Assembly (NCBI RefSeq): GCF_017592335.1
Contig: NZ_JACNMP010000009.1
Span: 62,001 to 126,000, forward strand
Reading direction: 5' to 3'
Length of the DNA: 64,000 bases
From: Pseudaestuariivita rosea
GTDB lineage: Bacteria > Pseudomonadota > Alphaproteobacteria > Rhodobacterales > Rhodobacteraceae
The position numbers were made by a program, and so were the translations under genes. The first letter of the stretch is position 1, and each line of letters opens with the position of its first letter. Positions 52,427-60,971 of this stretch are shown here, piece after piece. A model generated the notes under the pieces. That model did no database searches. It was not told where the DNA came from and saw nothing but the letters and a program-made list of their open reading frames with translations.

Positions 52427-53299
52427 CTAGCGAATCCCATAATATAGGCCGACAACATGTTCAGCCTCGGCAAAGAACAGCCACCGGGATGCAAGGACGC
52501 CCGCCAAATGGCTTAGAACGGCGACAGCCGCCAATGCGTGCGAGAATGGCAAAAGCAACAGCAGGACGGGCAAAACCACCATCAGGGCAAGCGAGATGAT
52601 CCGCAGTTTCCTGCTATGCTTACGACCGACCACATGGACCATTTCTTTCAGCAAATAGTTTGTGCCCGTATGTGGTGGTTCGAATGCGGTGACCTGACCG
52701 ATATTTCCAAGACCCGTCGCCGTTTCCATCGTCGTGCCGCGCTCCGCAAAGCGCTGATCGCCCAGATACCAGACCACAGCCTGCAAAACCCCGGACAGCG
52801 CTAGCAGACCAATGGCATAGGTCACTTGACCCGCCAACAGCGCCCCGCCCGAGACAGACAGTAGCAAAAACAGTGCGGGCGTTGTGGGATGGTTCCAGCG
52901 CGGTACGGTTTTCAACTGACCATAGATCATCGACGTGGCATAGACTGTGGCCAGCGCAAGTGCGCTGCCGATCCAGCCAAGGGGCGCGATGCGCGTCGCG
53001 AAAAACACAGCACCAATGGCGTATAACCCCATGAACGTCAGGGCAAAAACGGACAGCCACGCTTCGCGGCTAAGCCAGCTGGTTTGCCATTGCGTAAAGG
53101 CCTTGAGCGCACGTTGCGGATTGCCCAAGTGAAAGGTTGAACTGATCAGCCCGCCGATGGCCAGCAGGTAAGCGATTGTAAAGAAAGCAAAAGCTGAAAA
53201 CCCAGTGACGGGCGGAAAGCCAAGGCCCAGCCAGAACAGCAGGCCAAATCCAAGGCCGGACAAAACGGTGAACAGAATAATTGATGGGGCTGGATGCAT
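52427..53299 (-). CDS. soeC: SoeC, membrane anchor subunit of sulfite dehydrogenase (DmsC-like)
   Basis: Inner-membrane quinone-reducing anchor of 290 residues with about eight hydrophobic helices of the DmsC/NrfD type. TFHLGNPQRALKAFTQWQTSWLSREAW is a conserved loop. It would pass electrons from sulfite oxidation to the quinone pool. It starts 3 bp after the Fe-S subunit gene. The DmsABC alternative is less likely given the SoeA-like catalytic subunit and the roseobacter context. Confidence 0.85.
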   Translation of the reverse strand: MHPAPSIILFTVLSGLGFGLLFWLGLGFPPVTGFSAFAFFTIAYLLAIGGLISSTFHLGNPQRALKAFTQWQTSWLSREAWLSVFALTFMGLYAIGAVFFATRIAPLGWIGSALALATVYATSMIYGQLKTVPRWNHPTTPALFLLLSVSGGALLAGQVTYAIGLLALSGVLQAVVWYLGDQRFAERGTTMETATGLGNIGQVTAFEPPHTGTNYLLKEMVHVVGRKHSRKLRIISLALMVVLPVLLLLLPFSHALAAVAVLSHLAGVLASRWLFFAEAEHVVGLYYGIR

Positions 53300-53302
53300 T
53301 TT

Positions 53303-54049
53303 TTACAGTTTTTCCAATGTCTTATCGAGCCAACCCAGAAAACCCTTGGGCTCTTCCGCGACGGGGTCCAGAAGGGGGGCCAGAATGTCGATCTGGTCCC
53401 ATGTATCCTTGGGGCGCGGGGGCAGGTATTTGTTGACAGGTTTTGTGCCCTGTTCCGGCATCAGATCAATGCCGCCGCGTTCGGCGACTAACTTACTGAC
53501 ATCGCTTTCAGAATCCGCCAGATCGCCAAAGTGGCGGGCATTTGACGGACAGGTGCGGACACAAGCCGGTTGACGGTCTTCTTCGGGCAGGTTTTCGTTA
53601 TAGATACGGTCGACACATAGGGTGCATTTCTTCATAACCCCTTGATCTGCATCCATTTCTCGCGCGCCATAAGGACAGGCCCAGGCACACAGGCCACAGC
53701 CGATACAGTCGCTTTCATTCACCAGAACTATGCCGTCTTCGACCCGCTTATAGCTGGCCCCGGTTGGGCAGACGGTCACGCAGGGCGCATCGTCGCAATG
53801 CAAACAGCTTTTGGGAAAGTGGATAAGCTGCGCAACCCCTTGATCTGGTTGAACTTCATAGGAATGGACGCGGTTTAGGAATGTACCTGTTGGGTCGGCG
53901 CCATAAGGATCCTGATCAGATAATGGCGCACCGTAATTTTCGGTATTCCAGCCCTTGCAGGATACAACGCAGGCATGACAACCAACGCAGGTATCTAGGT
54001 CGATCACAAGGCCCAGTTTCTTTTCGGTATGGGTGGGAAGTTGGGTCAT
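53303..54049 (-). CDS. soeB: SoeB, four-cluster ferredoxin subunit of sulfite dehydrogenase
   Basis: Cytoplasmic electron-transfer subunit of 248 residues with four [4Fe-4S] motifs: CVGCHACVVSC, CLHCDDAPCVTVC, CIGCGLCAWAC and the CTLC...CVRTC pair. The pattern is that of DmsB/PsrB/SoeB. The ATG at 54049 is preceded by GGGAGGCC. It is separated from soeA by 156 bp that contain four copies of a TTTTGTAC-like sequence. Confidence 0.9.
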   Translation of the reverse strand: MTQLPTHTEKKLGLVIDLDTCVGCHACVVSCKGWNTENYGAPLSDQDPYGADPTGTFLNRVHSYEVQPDQGVAQLIHFPKSCLHCDDAPCVTVCPTGASYKRVEDGIVLVNESDCIGCGLCAWACPYGAREMDADQGVMKKCTLCVDRIYNENLPEEDRQPACVRTCPSNARHFGDLADSESDVSKLVAERGGIDLMPEQGTKPVNKYLPPRPKDTWDQIDILAPLLDPVAEEPKGFLGWLDKTLEKL

Positions 54050-54070
54050 TTTATGGCCTCCCGTGTGAAG

Positions 54071-54118
54071 TTTTGTATATTTTGTACACGGGTTTTGTAC
54101 TTAAATTTTTGTACAAAA
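54071..54118. repeat. four TTTTGTA(C) copies between soeA and soeB
   Basis: TTTTGTA occurs at 54071, 54080, 54093 and 54107, the last three followed by C, giving starts 9, 13 and 14 bp apart. The last copy runs into GTACAAAA, making a TTTTGTACAAAA palindrome (54107-54118). The stretch is far more AT-rich than its surroundings and lies in the soeA-soeB gap. It may be a regulator or promoter site; function is unknown. Confidence 0.45.
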
Positions 54119-54205
54119 CTGCATTTGCATTCTCATAGGAAAACGCGGGGGCGATCCTTGGGTCGGTCAGGGCTCTGTGATGCTTTTTATAATACAGAAC
54201 AGTTA

Positions 54206-56980
54206 TCATTTGCCCACCTTCCACGTCAGCTTGTCCGGGCCCTGTCCGACCGGGGATTTTTGCGGTGGGAATTCGGGTTGGGCTTCGGCGGGGGCATCGA
54301 CTTTTTCGATCTTCACTTTCAGGTCGAACCACGCGGCCTGGCCTGTGATGGGGTCCGAATTAGACCAGCGTAGGCCGTCGCCTTTGGGGGGCAAGAGTTC
54401 GTGAATGATGTGGTTGAGCAGAAAGCCCTGGGTGGCCTCGGGCGCGTCTTTGTCCAGCGCCCAGGCGCCTTTGCGTTTGCCAATGGCGTTCCATGTCCAG
54501 ATGGTGTGATCGTTCAGCGCGGCCATATGTGCGACGGGCACAGTGATGGATCCGTGGGGCGAGGTGACGCGCGCCCAATCACCGGTGTTAAAGCCGTTGG
54601 CTTCCCAAAGTTTGGTCGGGATATACATCGGATTACGACCATGGATCTGGCGCAGCCATGCGTTTTGCGTACCCCAGCTGTGATACATGGCCATAGGCCG
54701 CTGGGTCAGGGCATGGATGGAGAATTCATCGGACCCTTGCTGGTCCTCTTCATTCACATCGTACCAAATCGGCAGCGGGTCCATCTTTTGTCTAATCTGG
54801 TCGCGCAGATGATCCGGGGGCTGACGGGTGCCGTGCCCGTCGGCGGCCCGTTGGAACTTGCGCATGGGTTCGACATACAGTTGAAAGATGTACGGTTGCA
54901 CACTGTCGTAAAAACCCTTGGCCACGGCCCAATCCTGATACGCCTTATTCCATGGTTTATAATACAGCGCTTCGTCTGGGATATGTTCCATCCAGAAGCC
55001 GCCGTTTTCGATATAGCGGTCGATCTGATTGGGGTTTGCATCACCCCGGCTATCACCACCCTCGCGCCATCCGGCCAGTGGGCCGATGCCCGGGCGGCGG
55101 ATGTGGTGGGTCATATAGTCAGCGTAGTCTTTGTATTTGGCGCTGCCGTCTTCATTGACGAAACCTGGCAGTTTCAGCCGTGCGCCCAGATCGACAAGAA
55201 CAGACTGGAAGCCGCGCACATTGCGATCTGGTTCGATCACGGGCCAGCGGATGGCGTCGGCCACGGCATCGGCCTCGCATATCGGGCGATCCAGCAGACT
55301 GATGCAATCGTGGCGTTCCAAATAGGTCGTATCGGGCAGGATCAGATCGGCATAGGCCACCATTTCCGAGGAATAGGCATCGGAATAAATGATGTGCGGA
55401 ATAACATAATCGCCGTTTTCATCCGTATCGGTCAGCATATCCATGACGCCAGCCGAGTTCATAGACGAATTCCACGACATATTCGCCATATACAAAAACA
55501 GCGTGTCGATCTGATAGGGATCGCCCGCGTGGGCATTGCTGATGACCATATGCATCAGGCCGTGGGCGCTCATCGGGTTTTCCCAGGTGAAGGCCTTGTC
55601 GATGCGGGCCGGTGTGCCGTCGTCGTTCAGGCACAGATCTTCGGGGCCGTGTACAAAGCCCAGATGCGGGCCGTCCAGTGGTTGGCCCGGTGTGACGCGG
55701 CAATGGGGTTTGGGATGCGCGGTCGCAGGCTTGGGATAGGGCGGTTTGAAACGGAAGCCGCCTGGAACCTCGACACTGCCAAGAATGATCTGCAAAACGT
55801 GCAGAGCGCGGCAGGTCTGAAAGCCATTCGCATGGGCCGAGATGCCGCGCATGGAATGAAAGCTGACGGGTCGGCCGATCATTTTATCATAGGAATGACC
55901 GCGGAAATCGGTCCAGGGCTGGTCGATCTCAATCGCTTCGTCAAAGGCGACGCGGGCCAATTCGGCGGCAATCAGTTTGATCTTTTGCGCGGGGATGCCG
56001 CAGCGTTTGGCGACGGCATCGGGGGCATATTGCGGATCAAGATAGCGTTCGATCAGCTTGGTAAAGACAGTATCGGCCCCACGCAGATCGGGGATGATCT
56101 TTTGTGCGTCAAAAGGCACGGTTTCGCCAGTGGTGCGATCCCGAACCAAGGGGCGGCCTTCGCCGTCACGTTGAAACAAGCCGTCATCATCCAGCAGCAC
56201 GGGCGCGTTGGTGCGGTGGGCCAGATAGTCCAGATCGATCTTGCCTGCCTTCAGCAGTTCATGGATCAGCGCCAGAATAAGCAACCCATCGGTACCGGGC
56301 GTGATGCCCAGCCATTCATCTGCAATCGCGTTATAGCCAGTGCGGATCGGATTAACGCCAATCACCTTGGCACCGCGTTCTTTCAGCCGGCCCAGACCCA
56401 TCTTGATCGGGTTGCTGTCGTGATCTTCGGCCACGCCAAACAACATGAACAGTTTCGTGCGTTCCCAATCAGGTTGGCCGAATTCCCAGAACGCACCGCC
56501 CATTGTATAGATGCCAGCAGCGGCCATATTGACGCTGCAAAACCCGCCGTGCGCTGCGTAATTGGGGGTGCCAAAGCCCTGGGCCCAAAAGCTGGTAAAA
56601 CTTTGCGATTGATCGCGACCGGTGAAAAACGCCAGCTTTTCGGGTGCGGCTTCACGGATGGGGGCCAGCCAGTCGGTGGCGATGCCCAGTGCTTCGTCCC
56701 AAGTGATTTCTTCGAACTCACCCGACCCACGCGGTCCCACACGTTTCAGCGGCGCCCGCAGGCGGGATGGTGCGTTGACCTGCATGATACCTGCCGATCC
56801 CTTGGCGCAAAGAACACCGCGATTGACCGGATGATCGCGATTGCCTTCGATATAGGCGACCTTACCATCTTTAAGATGCACATTTATCCCGCATCTGCAG
56901 GCGCACATATAACAGGTCGTCTGTCGCACTTCATTAGAAACATGCGGCGACGTCTCAAGCACAGGCTGTTTCTGCAGCAT
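54206..56980 (-). CDS. soeA: SoeA, molybdopterin catalytic subunit of sulfite dehydrogenase
   Basis: Molybdenum enzyme of 924 residues that oxidises sulfite to sulfate in the cytoplasm (SoeABC type). The N-terminal cluster site is Cys23-x2-Cys26-x3-Cys30 (TTCYMCACRC) plus Cys58; HGGFCSVNM (about Cys148) is the probable molybdenum-ligand region. There is no twin-arginine signal, as expected for a cytoplasmic SoeA. I chose the ATG at 56980, preceded by GAGGAGGAGGG; a longer reading to 57055 adds an unlike N-terminus. It lies upstream of soeBC. A thiosulfate or polysulfide reductase identity is possible but less likely in this lineage. Confidence 0.87.
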   Translation of the reverse strand: MLQKQPVLETSPHVSNEVRQTTCYMCACRCGINVHLKDGKVAYIEGNRDHPVNRGVLCAKGSAGIMQVNAPSRLRAPLKRVGPRGSGEFEEITWDEALGIATDWLAPIREAAPEKLAFFTGRDQSQSFTSFWAQGFGTPNYAAHGGFCSVNMAAAGIYTMGGAFWEFGQPDWERTKLFMLFGVAEDHDSNPIKMGLGRLKERGAKVIGVNPIRTGYNAIADEWLGITPGTDGLLILALIHELLKAGKIDLDYLAHRTNAPVLLDDDGLFQRDGEGRPLVRDRTTGETVPFDAQKIIPDLRGADTVFTKLIERYLDPQYAPDAVAKRCGIPAQKIKLIAAELARVAFDEAIEIDQPWTDFRGHSYDKMIGRPVSFHSMRGISAHANGFQTCRALHVLQIILGSVEVPGGFRFKPPYPKPATAHPKPHCRVTPGQPLDGPHLGFVHGPEDLCLNDDGTPARIDKAFTWENPMSAHGLMHMVISNAHAGDPYQIDTLFLYMANMSWNSSMNSAGVMDMLTDTDENGDYVIPHIIYSDAYSSEMVAYADLILPDTTYLERHDCISLLDRPICEADAVADAIRWPVIEPDRNVRGFQSVLVDLGARLKLPGFVNEDGSAKYKDYADYMTHHIRRPGIGPLAGWREGGDSRGDANPNQIDRYIENGGFWMEHIPDEALYYKPWNKAYQDWAVAKGFYDSVQPYIFQLYVEPMRKFQRAADGHGTRQPPDHLRDQIRQKMDPLPIWYDVNEEDQQGSDEFSIHALTQRPMAMYHSWGTQNAWLRQIHGRNPMYIPTKLWEANGFNTGDWARVTSPHGSITVPVAHMAALNDHTIWTWNAIGKRKGAWALDKDAPEATQGFLLNHIIHELLPPKGDGLRWSNSDPITGQAAWFDLKVKIEKVDAPAEAQPEFPPQKSPVGQGPDKLTWKVGK

Positions 56981-57223
56981 ACTTGGTATGTCCCTCCTCC
57001 TCAAACTGCAAGGTAGACCAAGATCACCGGCCGCGAACAGGCTTTTTTGCGTCACTTAAGGGGTCAATTGCGGCCAAGCGCAGCGAGCACTTGTTTTATC
57101 ATTCATCTTATGGTTGTATTAACGAGTCAGTAATCCTGACATACGTGTCAACTGATCTGTCTTGTTCAGTTAGTAAACCACAAGCACGACAAAGCTTTTT
57201 TGAGTGAAGTTAGGAGACAGAAT

Positions 57224-58813
57224 ATGGAATGGACGAAAGTAGCCGCAAAAGCGATTGGCACTGCGGCCGTAGTAAGTGGATTGATTTTGTCAGCAACAGC
57301 TCAGGCTGACACAGTACGTCTGGTAAGTGTGCAAGATGGCGTCGACCTATCGGGACGGTTGCTAAGCTATAACAATGGCTTTTACGTTGTTGAAACAAGC
57401 GCAGGGCAAGTGACGGTCAACAGTGCATTTGTGGATTGCATGGGCGCCTGTCCTGAAAAGCCTCAAACCGATACCTCTACCACATTCTCAGTCGCCGGAT
57501 CTGACACCATCGGCCTTGAACTGATGCCACTGCTGATCAAAGGTCTGGCTGCGCAAGAGTATCAGGCCGTAAATGACAAGCGGACCAACAATGGTCATGT
57601 CATCAACTTGAACGTGATCGACGATCAGGGCAGCGGCGATACAGCTTTCAACGCCAACATCACGGCACGTGGATCAAGCACAGGATTTCGTGCGCTTTTA
57701 GACAAAAGCGCAGTTTTGGCCATGTCATCGCGCCCTATCAAAAATAGTGAAGCACAGCTTTTGCGTGACGCTGGCGCTGGTGACATGCGGGCGGCGTCAC
57801 AAGAACATGCCATCGCAGCAGACGGTATTGTCGTCGCCATCCATCCAAATAACCCGGTTGACAGCCTGACCGAACAGCAGATCGGTGATCTTCTGACCGG
57901 TAAAATCGCCAATTGGAGCGATGTCGGCGGCCCCAACATCCCTGTCAAAGTCTACACCCGCGATCCACGATCCGGCACAGCAGCGACGATCCAAAGCACC
58001 TTCTTTGAAAACGGGCGTTACTTCTCGACCAATGCAACCCTGGTTGAGGGAAACGGCGAAATGGCACAGGCGATTTTCAATGATCCGGGTGCAATTGGCT
58101 ATCTTGGTGTGGGGCACAAGGCCGATACGAAACCAGTTGCGATTAAAAGTGTCTGCGGCATTGCGACACCTGCGGACGCGTTCTTTATCAAAACAGAAGA
58201 ATACCCTCTTCAGCGTCGTTTATTTCTCTACAATCGTCAAGAAACCCTGCCGGAACCCGTGAAAGAGCTGGTCGCCTTCAGTTCGTCAAACCGCGCAAGC
58301 AGCGCGATTGAAAAAGCGGGCTTTGTCAGTTGGACGGTGTCAAGCCGCCCTCAGATAGATGCGGCAGTAAACTTACAGGCAAACATTCTGGAAATGCAAA
58401 GCCCGGCACAACTGCAACTGGCAGCCGATCTTTACATGGATATGCGCGACTGGGATCGCCTAAGCGCCACGTTCCGGTTCAGAAGCGGCACCAGCATTTT
58501 GGATAATGTGTCCGAAAACAAGCTGTTGCGGCTGGCAGAATACATAATCGGCCTGCCAGAAGGTGCTCAGGTACGGCTGGTCGGGTTCAGCGACTCAGAC
58601 GGCGCATTTGACGCCAACAAACGTCTGTCCGAAGCACGCGCCTTGGCCGTCGAGGAAAAACTGCGCCAGGTCATGGCCGGAACAAACGCCCTGGATAAAG
58701 TGCGCGTCAGCACAAAAGGGTTCGGCGAACTCAGCCCGGTCGCGTGTAACGAAGACTATAAAACCAAAGGCCTAAACCGAAGAGTTGAAGCCTGGGTCAA
58801 ACTTCCCGGCTAA
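57224..58813 (+). CDS. PstS-like phosphate-binding domain fused to OmpA C-terminal domain
   Basis: A 529-residue exported protein with a signal peptide ending ATAQA. A short N-terminal region with a CMGAC cysteine pair (about residues 30-80) precedes a PBP-like 2 domain (about 85-355; SVAGSDTIGLELMP, ARGSSTGFRALLD, TRDPRSGTAATIQSTFF) of PstS type. An OmpA/MotB peptidoglycan-binding domain follows at about 410-529 (FRFRSGTSILDNVSENK, NKRLSEARALAVEEKL, LNRRVEAWV). The ATG at 57224 is preceded by TTAGGAGA. It probably anchors a phosphate- or anion-binding domain to peptidoglycan. It has no Pst transporter neighbours. Confidence 0.87.
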   Translation: MEWTKVAAKAIGTAAVVSGLILSATAQADTVRLVSVQDGVDLSGRLLSYNNGFYVVETSAGQVTVNSAFVDCMGACPEKPQTDTSTTFSVAGSDTIGLELMPLLIKGLAAQEYQAVNDKRTNNGHVINLNVIDDQGSGDTAFNANITARGSSTGFRALLDKSAVLAMSSRPIKNSEAQLLRDAGAGDMRAASQEHAIAADGIVVAIHPNNPVDSLTEQQIGDLLTGKIANWSDVGGPNIPVKVYTRDPRSGTAATIQSTFFENGRYFSTNATLVEGNGEMAQAIFNDPGAIGYLGVGHKADTKPVAIKSVCGIATPADAFFIKTEEYPLQRRLFLYNRQETLPEPVKELVAFSSSNRASSAIEKAGFVSWTVSSRPQIDAAVNLQANILEMQSPAQLQLAADLYMDMRDWDRLSATFRFRSGTSILDNVSENKLLRLAEYIIGLPEGAQVRLVGFSDSDGAFDANKRLSEARALAVEEKLRQVMAGTNALDKVRVSTKGFGELSPVACNEDYKTKGLNRRVEAWVKLPG

Positions 58814-58818
58814 ACGAA

Positions 58819-58850
58819 AATGAGGTCCGGGACGTATCCCGGACCTCATT
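58819..58850 (+). terminator. strong hairpin terminator after the PstS-OmpA gene
   Basis: AATGAGGTCCGGGA (58819-58832) pairs perfectly with TCCCGGACCTCATT (58837-58850) around a 4-base loop. The 14-bp stem starts six bases past the stop. It also marks the edge of the conserved region before the variable stretch. Confidence 0.85.
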
Positions 58851-59237
58851 TGCCGAATTATCGATAATAGCCGCTAGAATAAACAAGGGCACCATCATAT
58901 CAGTCCTTAGTCCTTAGTCCTTAGTCCTTAGTCCTTAGTCCTTAGTCCTTAGTCCTTAGTCCTTAGTCCTTAGTCCTTAGTCCTTAGTCCTTAAAATTTT
59001 TAATCTCTATCGACACTATACAAACGTTTGGGGCTTTTCTAATCTCTGAATAGTGATTTTACGCCATTTGCTGAGCAACGATATCTTGTTTGGCAGTCGA
59101 GTTTTTAGGTTCACATGCAAACCAGTGTCTAAACTTTACAAGATTTTTTAGTTACGCTACGCACATATATAAATAGAATACATAACGCCGCTCTCAACAA
59201 ATAGTTGTTGACTTACGGATTGCTTGAAAGGTGGGAT
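58851..59237. other. non-coding AT-rich stretch with heptamer array
   Basis: No reading frame of note is seen here. The stretch contains the 13-copy heptamer array (58902-58992), an A/T run after it, and an AT-rich segment of about 150 bases up to the hypothetical gene at 59238, which probably holds its promoter. Base composition is clearly lower in GC than the 57 kb to its left. Confidence 0.6.
58902..58992. repeat. 13 tandem copies of the heptamer AGTCCTT
   Basis: An exact 7-bp unit, AGTCCTT, occurs 13 times in a row without a single mismatch (91 bp). It is followed by an A/T-rich run. Stops occur in every frame, so it is not coding. It lies between the PstS-OmpA terminator and the first gene of the glycan region, about 245 bp upstream of the ATG at 59238. 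Perfect short tandem repeats are prone to slippage. Confidence 0.97.
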
Positions 59238-59915
59238 ATGCTGCAAACAAGCAAACAATTGTGTGATTTGACAGATTTACTTGGTGCTCAGTTCAAACAG
59301 GCGCGTGACGCTTATGCACTTAGTTTGCGGTTGTCACAAATGCCGCATCCGATGGCACATCTTATAGAACTGTTTAAGAAAGACAGTTATACAGAATCCA
59401 AAGAGATCTCTATCGCGCCCTATGTTCCGATCGTTCCAAGGGTCTGGATGGGCTTTGAGAAAAAAGACGATATATCTTTGACACTTCGCCCAATTGAACC
59501 GCGGCTATCGAAAGATGCGGATGAATGTGATCTTGATATTGCAATCACAAATGCAGATCAGTCCAGATGGCTTACAATTGAAGTCGAGTTAGACTTTCAA
59601 TTTTTGCGTCCCGCAGAGTTTCTGACTGTTAGCATCTTTGGGTCTTTCATGCATGCTGCGACCGAAAATCAAGACGATCCACAGGCTGGCGTACAGATAC
59701 TTTATCATGACATGGATGGAACGCGGCACGACCTTTTCCCGCAGCAGGTGCCGATGAAGTTGCCATCTGGTTTTGGGCAGGCACGTGCCGATTTGAAAAC
59801 AGCTTTGCCAGTTGAGTCTCGTATCAATTTCGACCGGTCTGCAATTTTGGCGGTTTTCCTACCGACGAATATATCTTGTATCCAGATATCTGATTTCGCT
59901 GTCTTATTTGAGTGA
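59238..59915 (+). CDS. hypothetical protein of the glycan region, unrecognised
   Basis: A 225-residue protein I do not recognise. It has no signal peptide or membrane helices. The N-terminal 40 residues look helical (TSKQLCDLTDLLGAQFKQARDAYALSLRLSQMP); the rest alternates like a beta-sandwich (YVPIVPRVWMGFEKKDDISLTL, WLTIEVELDFQFLRPAEFLTVSIFGS). I chose the ATG at 59238, preceded by AAGGTGG; the longer frame would start at TTG. It lies 6 bp upstream of the glycosyltransferase frame, so a role in glycan assembly is plausible but unproven. Confidence 0.7.
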   Translation: MLQTSKQLCDLTDLLGAQFKQARDAYALSLRLSQMPHPMAHLIELFKKDSYTESKEISIAPYVPIVPRVWMGFEKKDDISLTLRPIEPRLSKDADECDLDIAITNADQSRWLTIEVELDFQFLRPAEFLTVSIFGSFMHAATENQDDPQAGVQILYHDMDGTRHDLFPQQVPMKLPSGFGQARADLKTALPVESRINFDRSAILAVFLPTNISCIQISDFAVLFE

Positions 59916-59921
59916 TGCGCG

Positions 59922-60971
59922 ATGCGTTCTCCCTCGGTCACCTATAATCAAACGGTCATTGAAGCGGCCGCTGTGGATTTGGCGCATCCTTTTTCGCCAG
60001 CGCGCGCAAAAATGTCGATCCATGTACCCATCATCATTTCGGTTATGAAGAATGAGCTGTCGATTTTACCTGATTTTCTTAGGCATCACCGAGAGCTTGG
60101 CGCAGAAAGGTTTATCATAATCGACAATGGATCGACGGACGGCTCGATACCCTATTGTGCGGCCCAAGCTGATATAGAGCTTCATGTTCTGAGACGACCC
60201 TTCGTATGGCCACGGAAACAGGGGTGGATTTCGCGCATAATTGCACAGACCGGCTATGATCGGTGGTACATTTACCTGGATGCGGACGAACAAATTGTCT
60301 TCGATGGTGCCCCTGAACGCAGTCTGGGCGATCTGGCTGCTTGGGCCGATCAGCAGGGCTTGCGTCGGGTTAGGGGTATGTTGCTTGATATGTATGCGGC
60401 TGGCCCAGTTCTTAAATTTTCGTGGGACGGTAAAAGCCCGCTGGCCAGCGCTTTTCAGTTCTTTGATAGCGACAGCTACGTCGAAGACCACTATCAGATG
60501 CTGATTTCGCGCAAAGGCGGACCGCGTCCACGGAAACTTTCTGCGAGCAATCCAAAGTTCCGGCCGGAAATGACAAAATACCCTCTCTTCAAACCGCGCC
60601 AAGGGGATATAATGGACAACCCCCATTATATCTCACCCCCTAAGGAAAATTTTCTCTCTGGCTGCATGATTGCCTTACAGCATTACAAGTTTCTTCCTGG
60701 TTTTGTGGCCAAAGCTGAAGCCGCAATTAAGAACAAGACATATTTTTCCGGCAGTGCCGAGTATCAAACTTATCTAGCCGCTCTGGCGCCTGAACCTGAG
60801 TTGACACTGCAATACGATGGCACGACCCGATACAACGGACCAAATAATCTGATTGAAGCTGGTTTGATTGATCCAATCGATTGGTCGAATGTCAGACAAA
60901 GGCCACTTTGCATGCCGCGCCGAAAAGCACGACTGCGCCTGATTGAGAAGGACGTAAACCGTGTTGCATGA
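59922..60971 (+). CDS. glycosyltransferase family 2-like protein
   Basis: A 349-residue cytoplasmic glycosyltransferase of the Glyco_tranf_2_4-like group. After about 30 variable residues it shows VPIIISVMKNELSILPDFLRHHRELGAERFIIIDNGSTDGS, then the metal/nucleotide motif YLDADEQIVFDG. YEVEDHY-like segments and a Cys/His-rich middle follow. It ends in a basic tail (MPRRKARLRLIEKDVNRVA). A later in-frame ATG near 60012 would also leave the domain intact. Its last 11 bp overlap the next gene's start, so they are co-translated. The sugar donor is unknown. Confidence 0.85.
   Translation: MRSPSVTYNQTVIEAAAVDLAHPFSPARAKMSIHVPIIISVMKNELSILPDFLRHHRELGAERFIIIDNGSTDGSIPYCAAQADIELHVLRRPFVWPRKQGWISRIIAQTGYDRWYIYLDADEQIVFDGAPERSLGDLAAWADQQGLRRVRGMLLDMYAAGPVLKFSWDGKSPLASAFQFFDSDSYVEDHYQMLISRKGGPRPRKLSASNPKFRPEMTKYPLFKPRQGDIMDNPHYISPPKENFLSGCMIALQHYKFLPGFVAKAEAAIKNKTYFSGSAEYQTYLAALAPEPELTLQYDGTTRYNGPNNLIEAGLIDPIDWSNVRQRPLCMPRRKARLRLIEKDVNRVA

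Noticed and set aside
54401-57016. 871-codon plus-strand ORF antisense to soeA
   Set aside because: It is a mirror of the GC-rich soeA reading frame on the other strand; its translation has no domain, and soeA is clearly real with complete motifs.
58902-58992. CRISPR array
   Set aside because: The unit is only 7 bp with no spacers and no cas genes; it is a simple tandem repeat.
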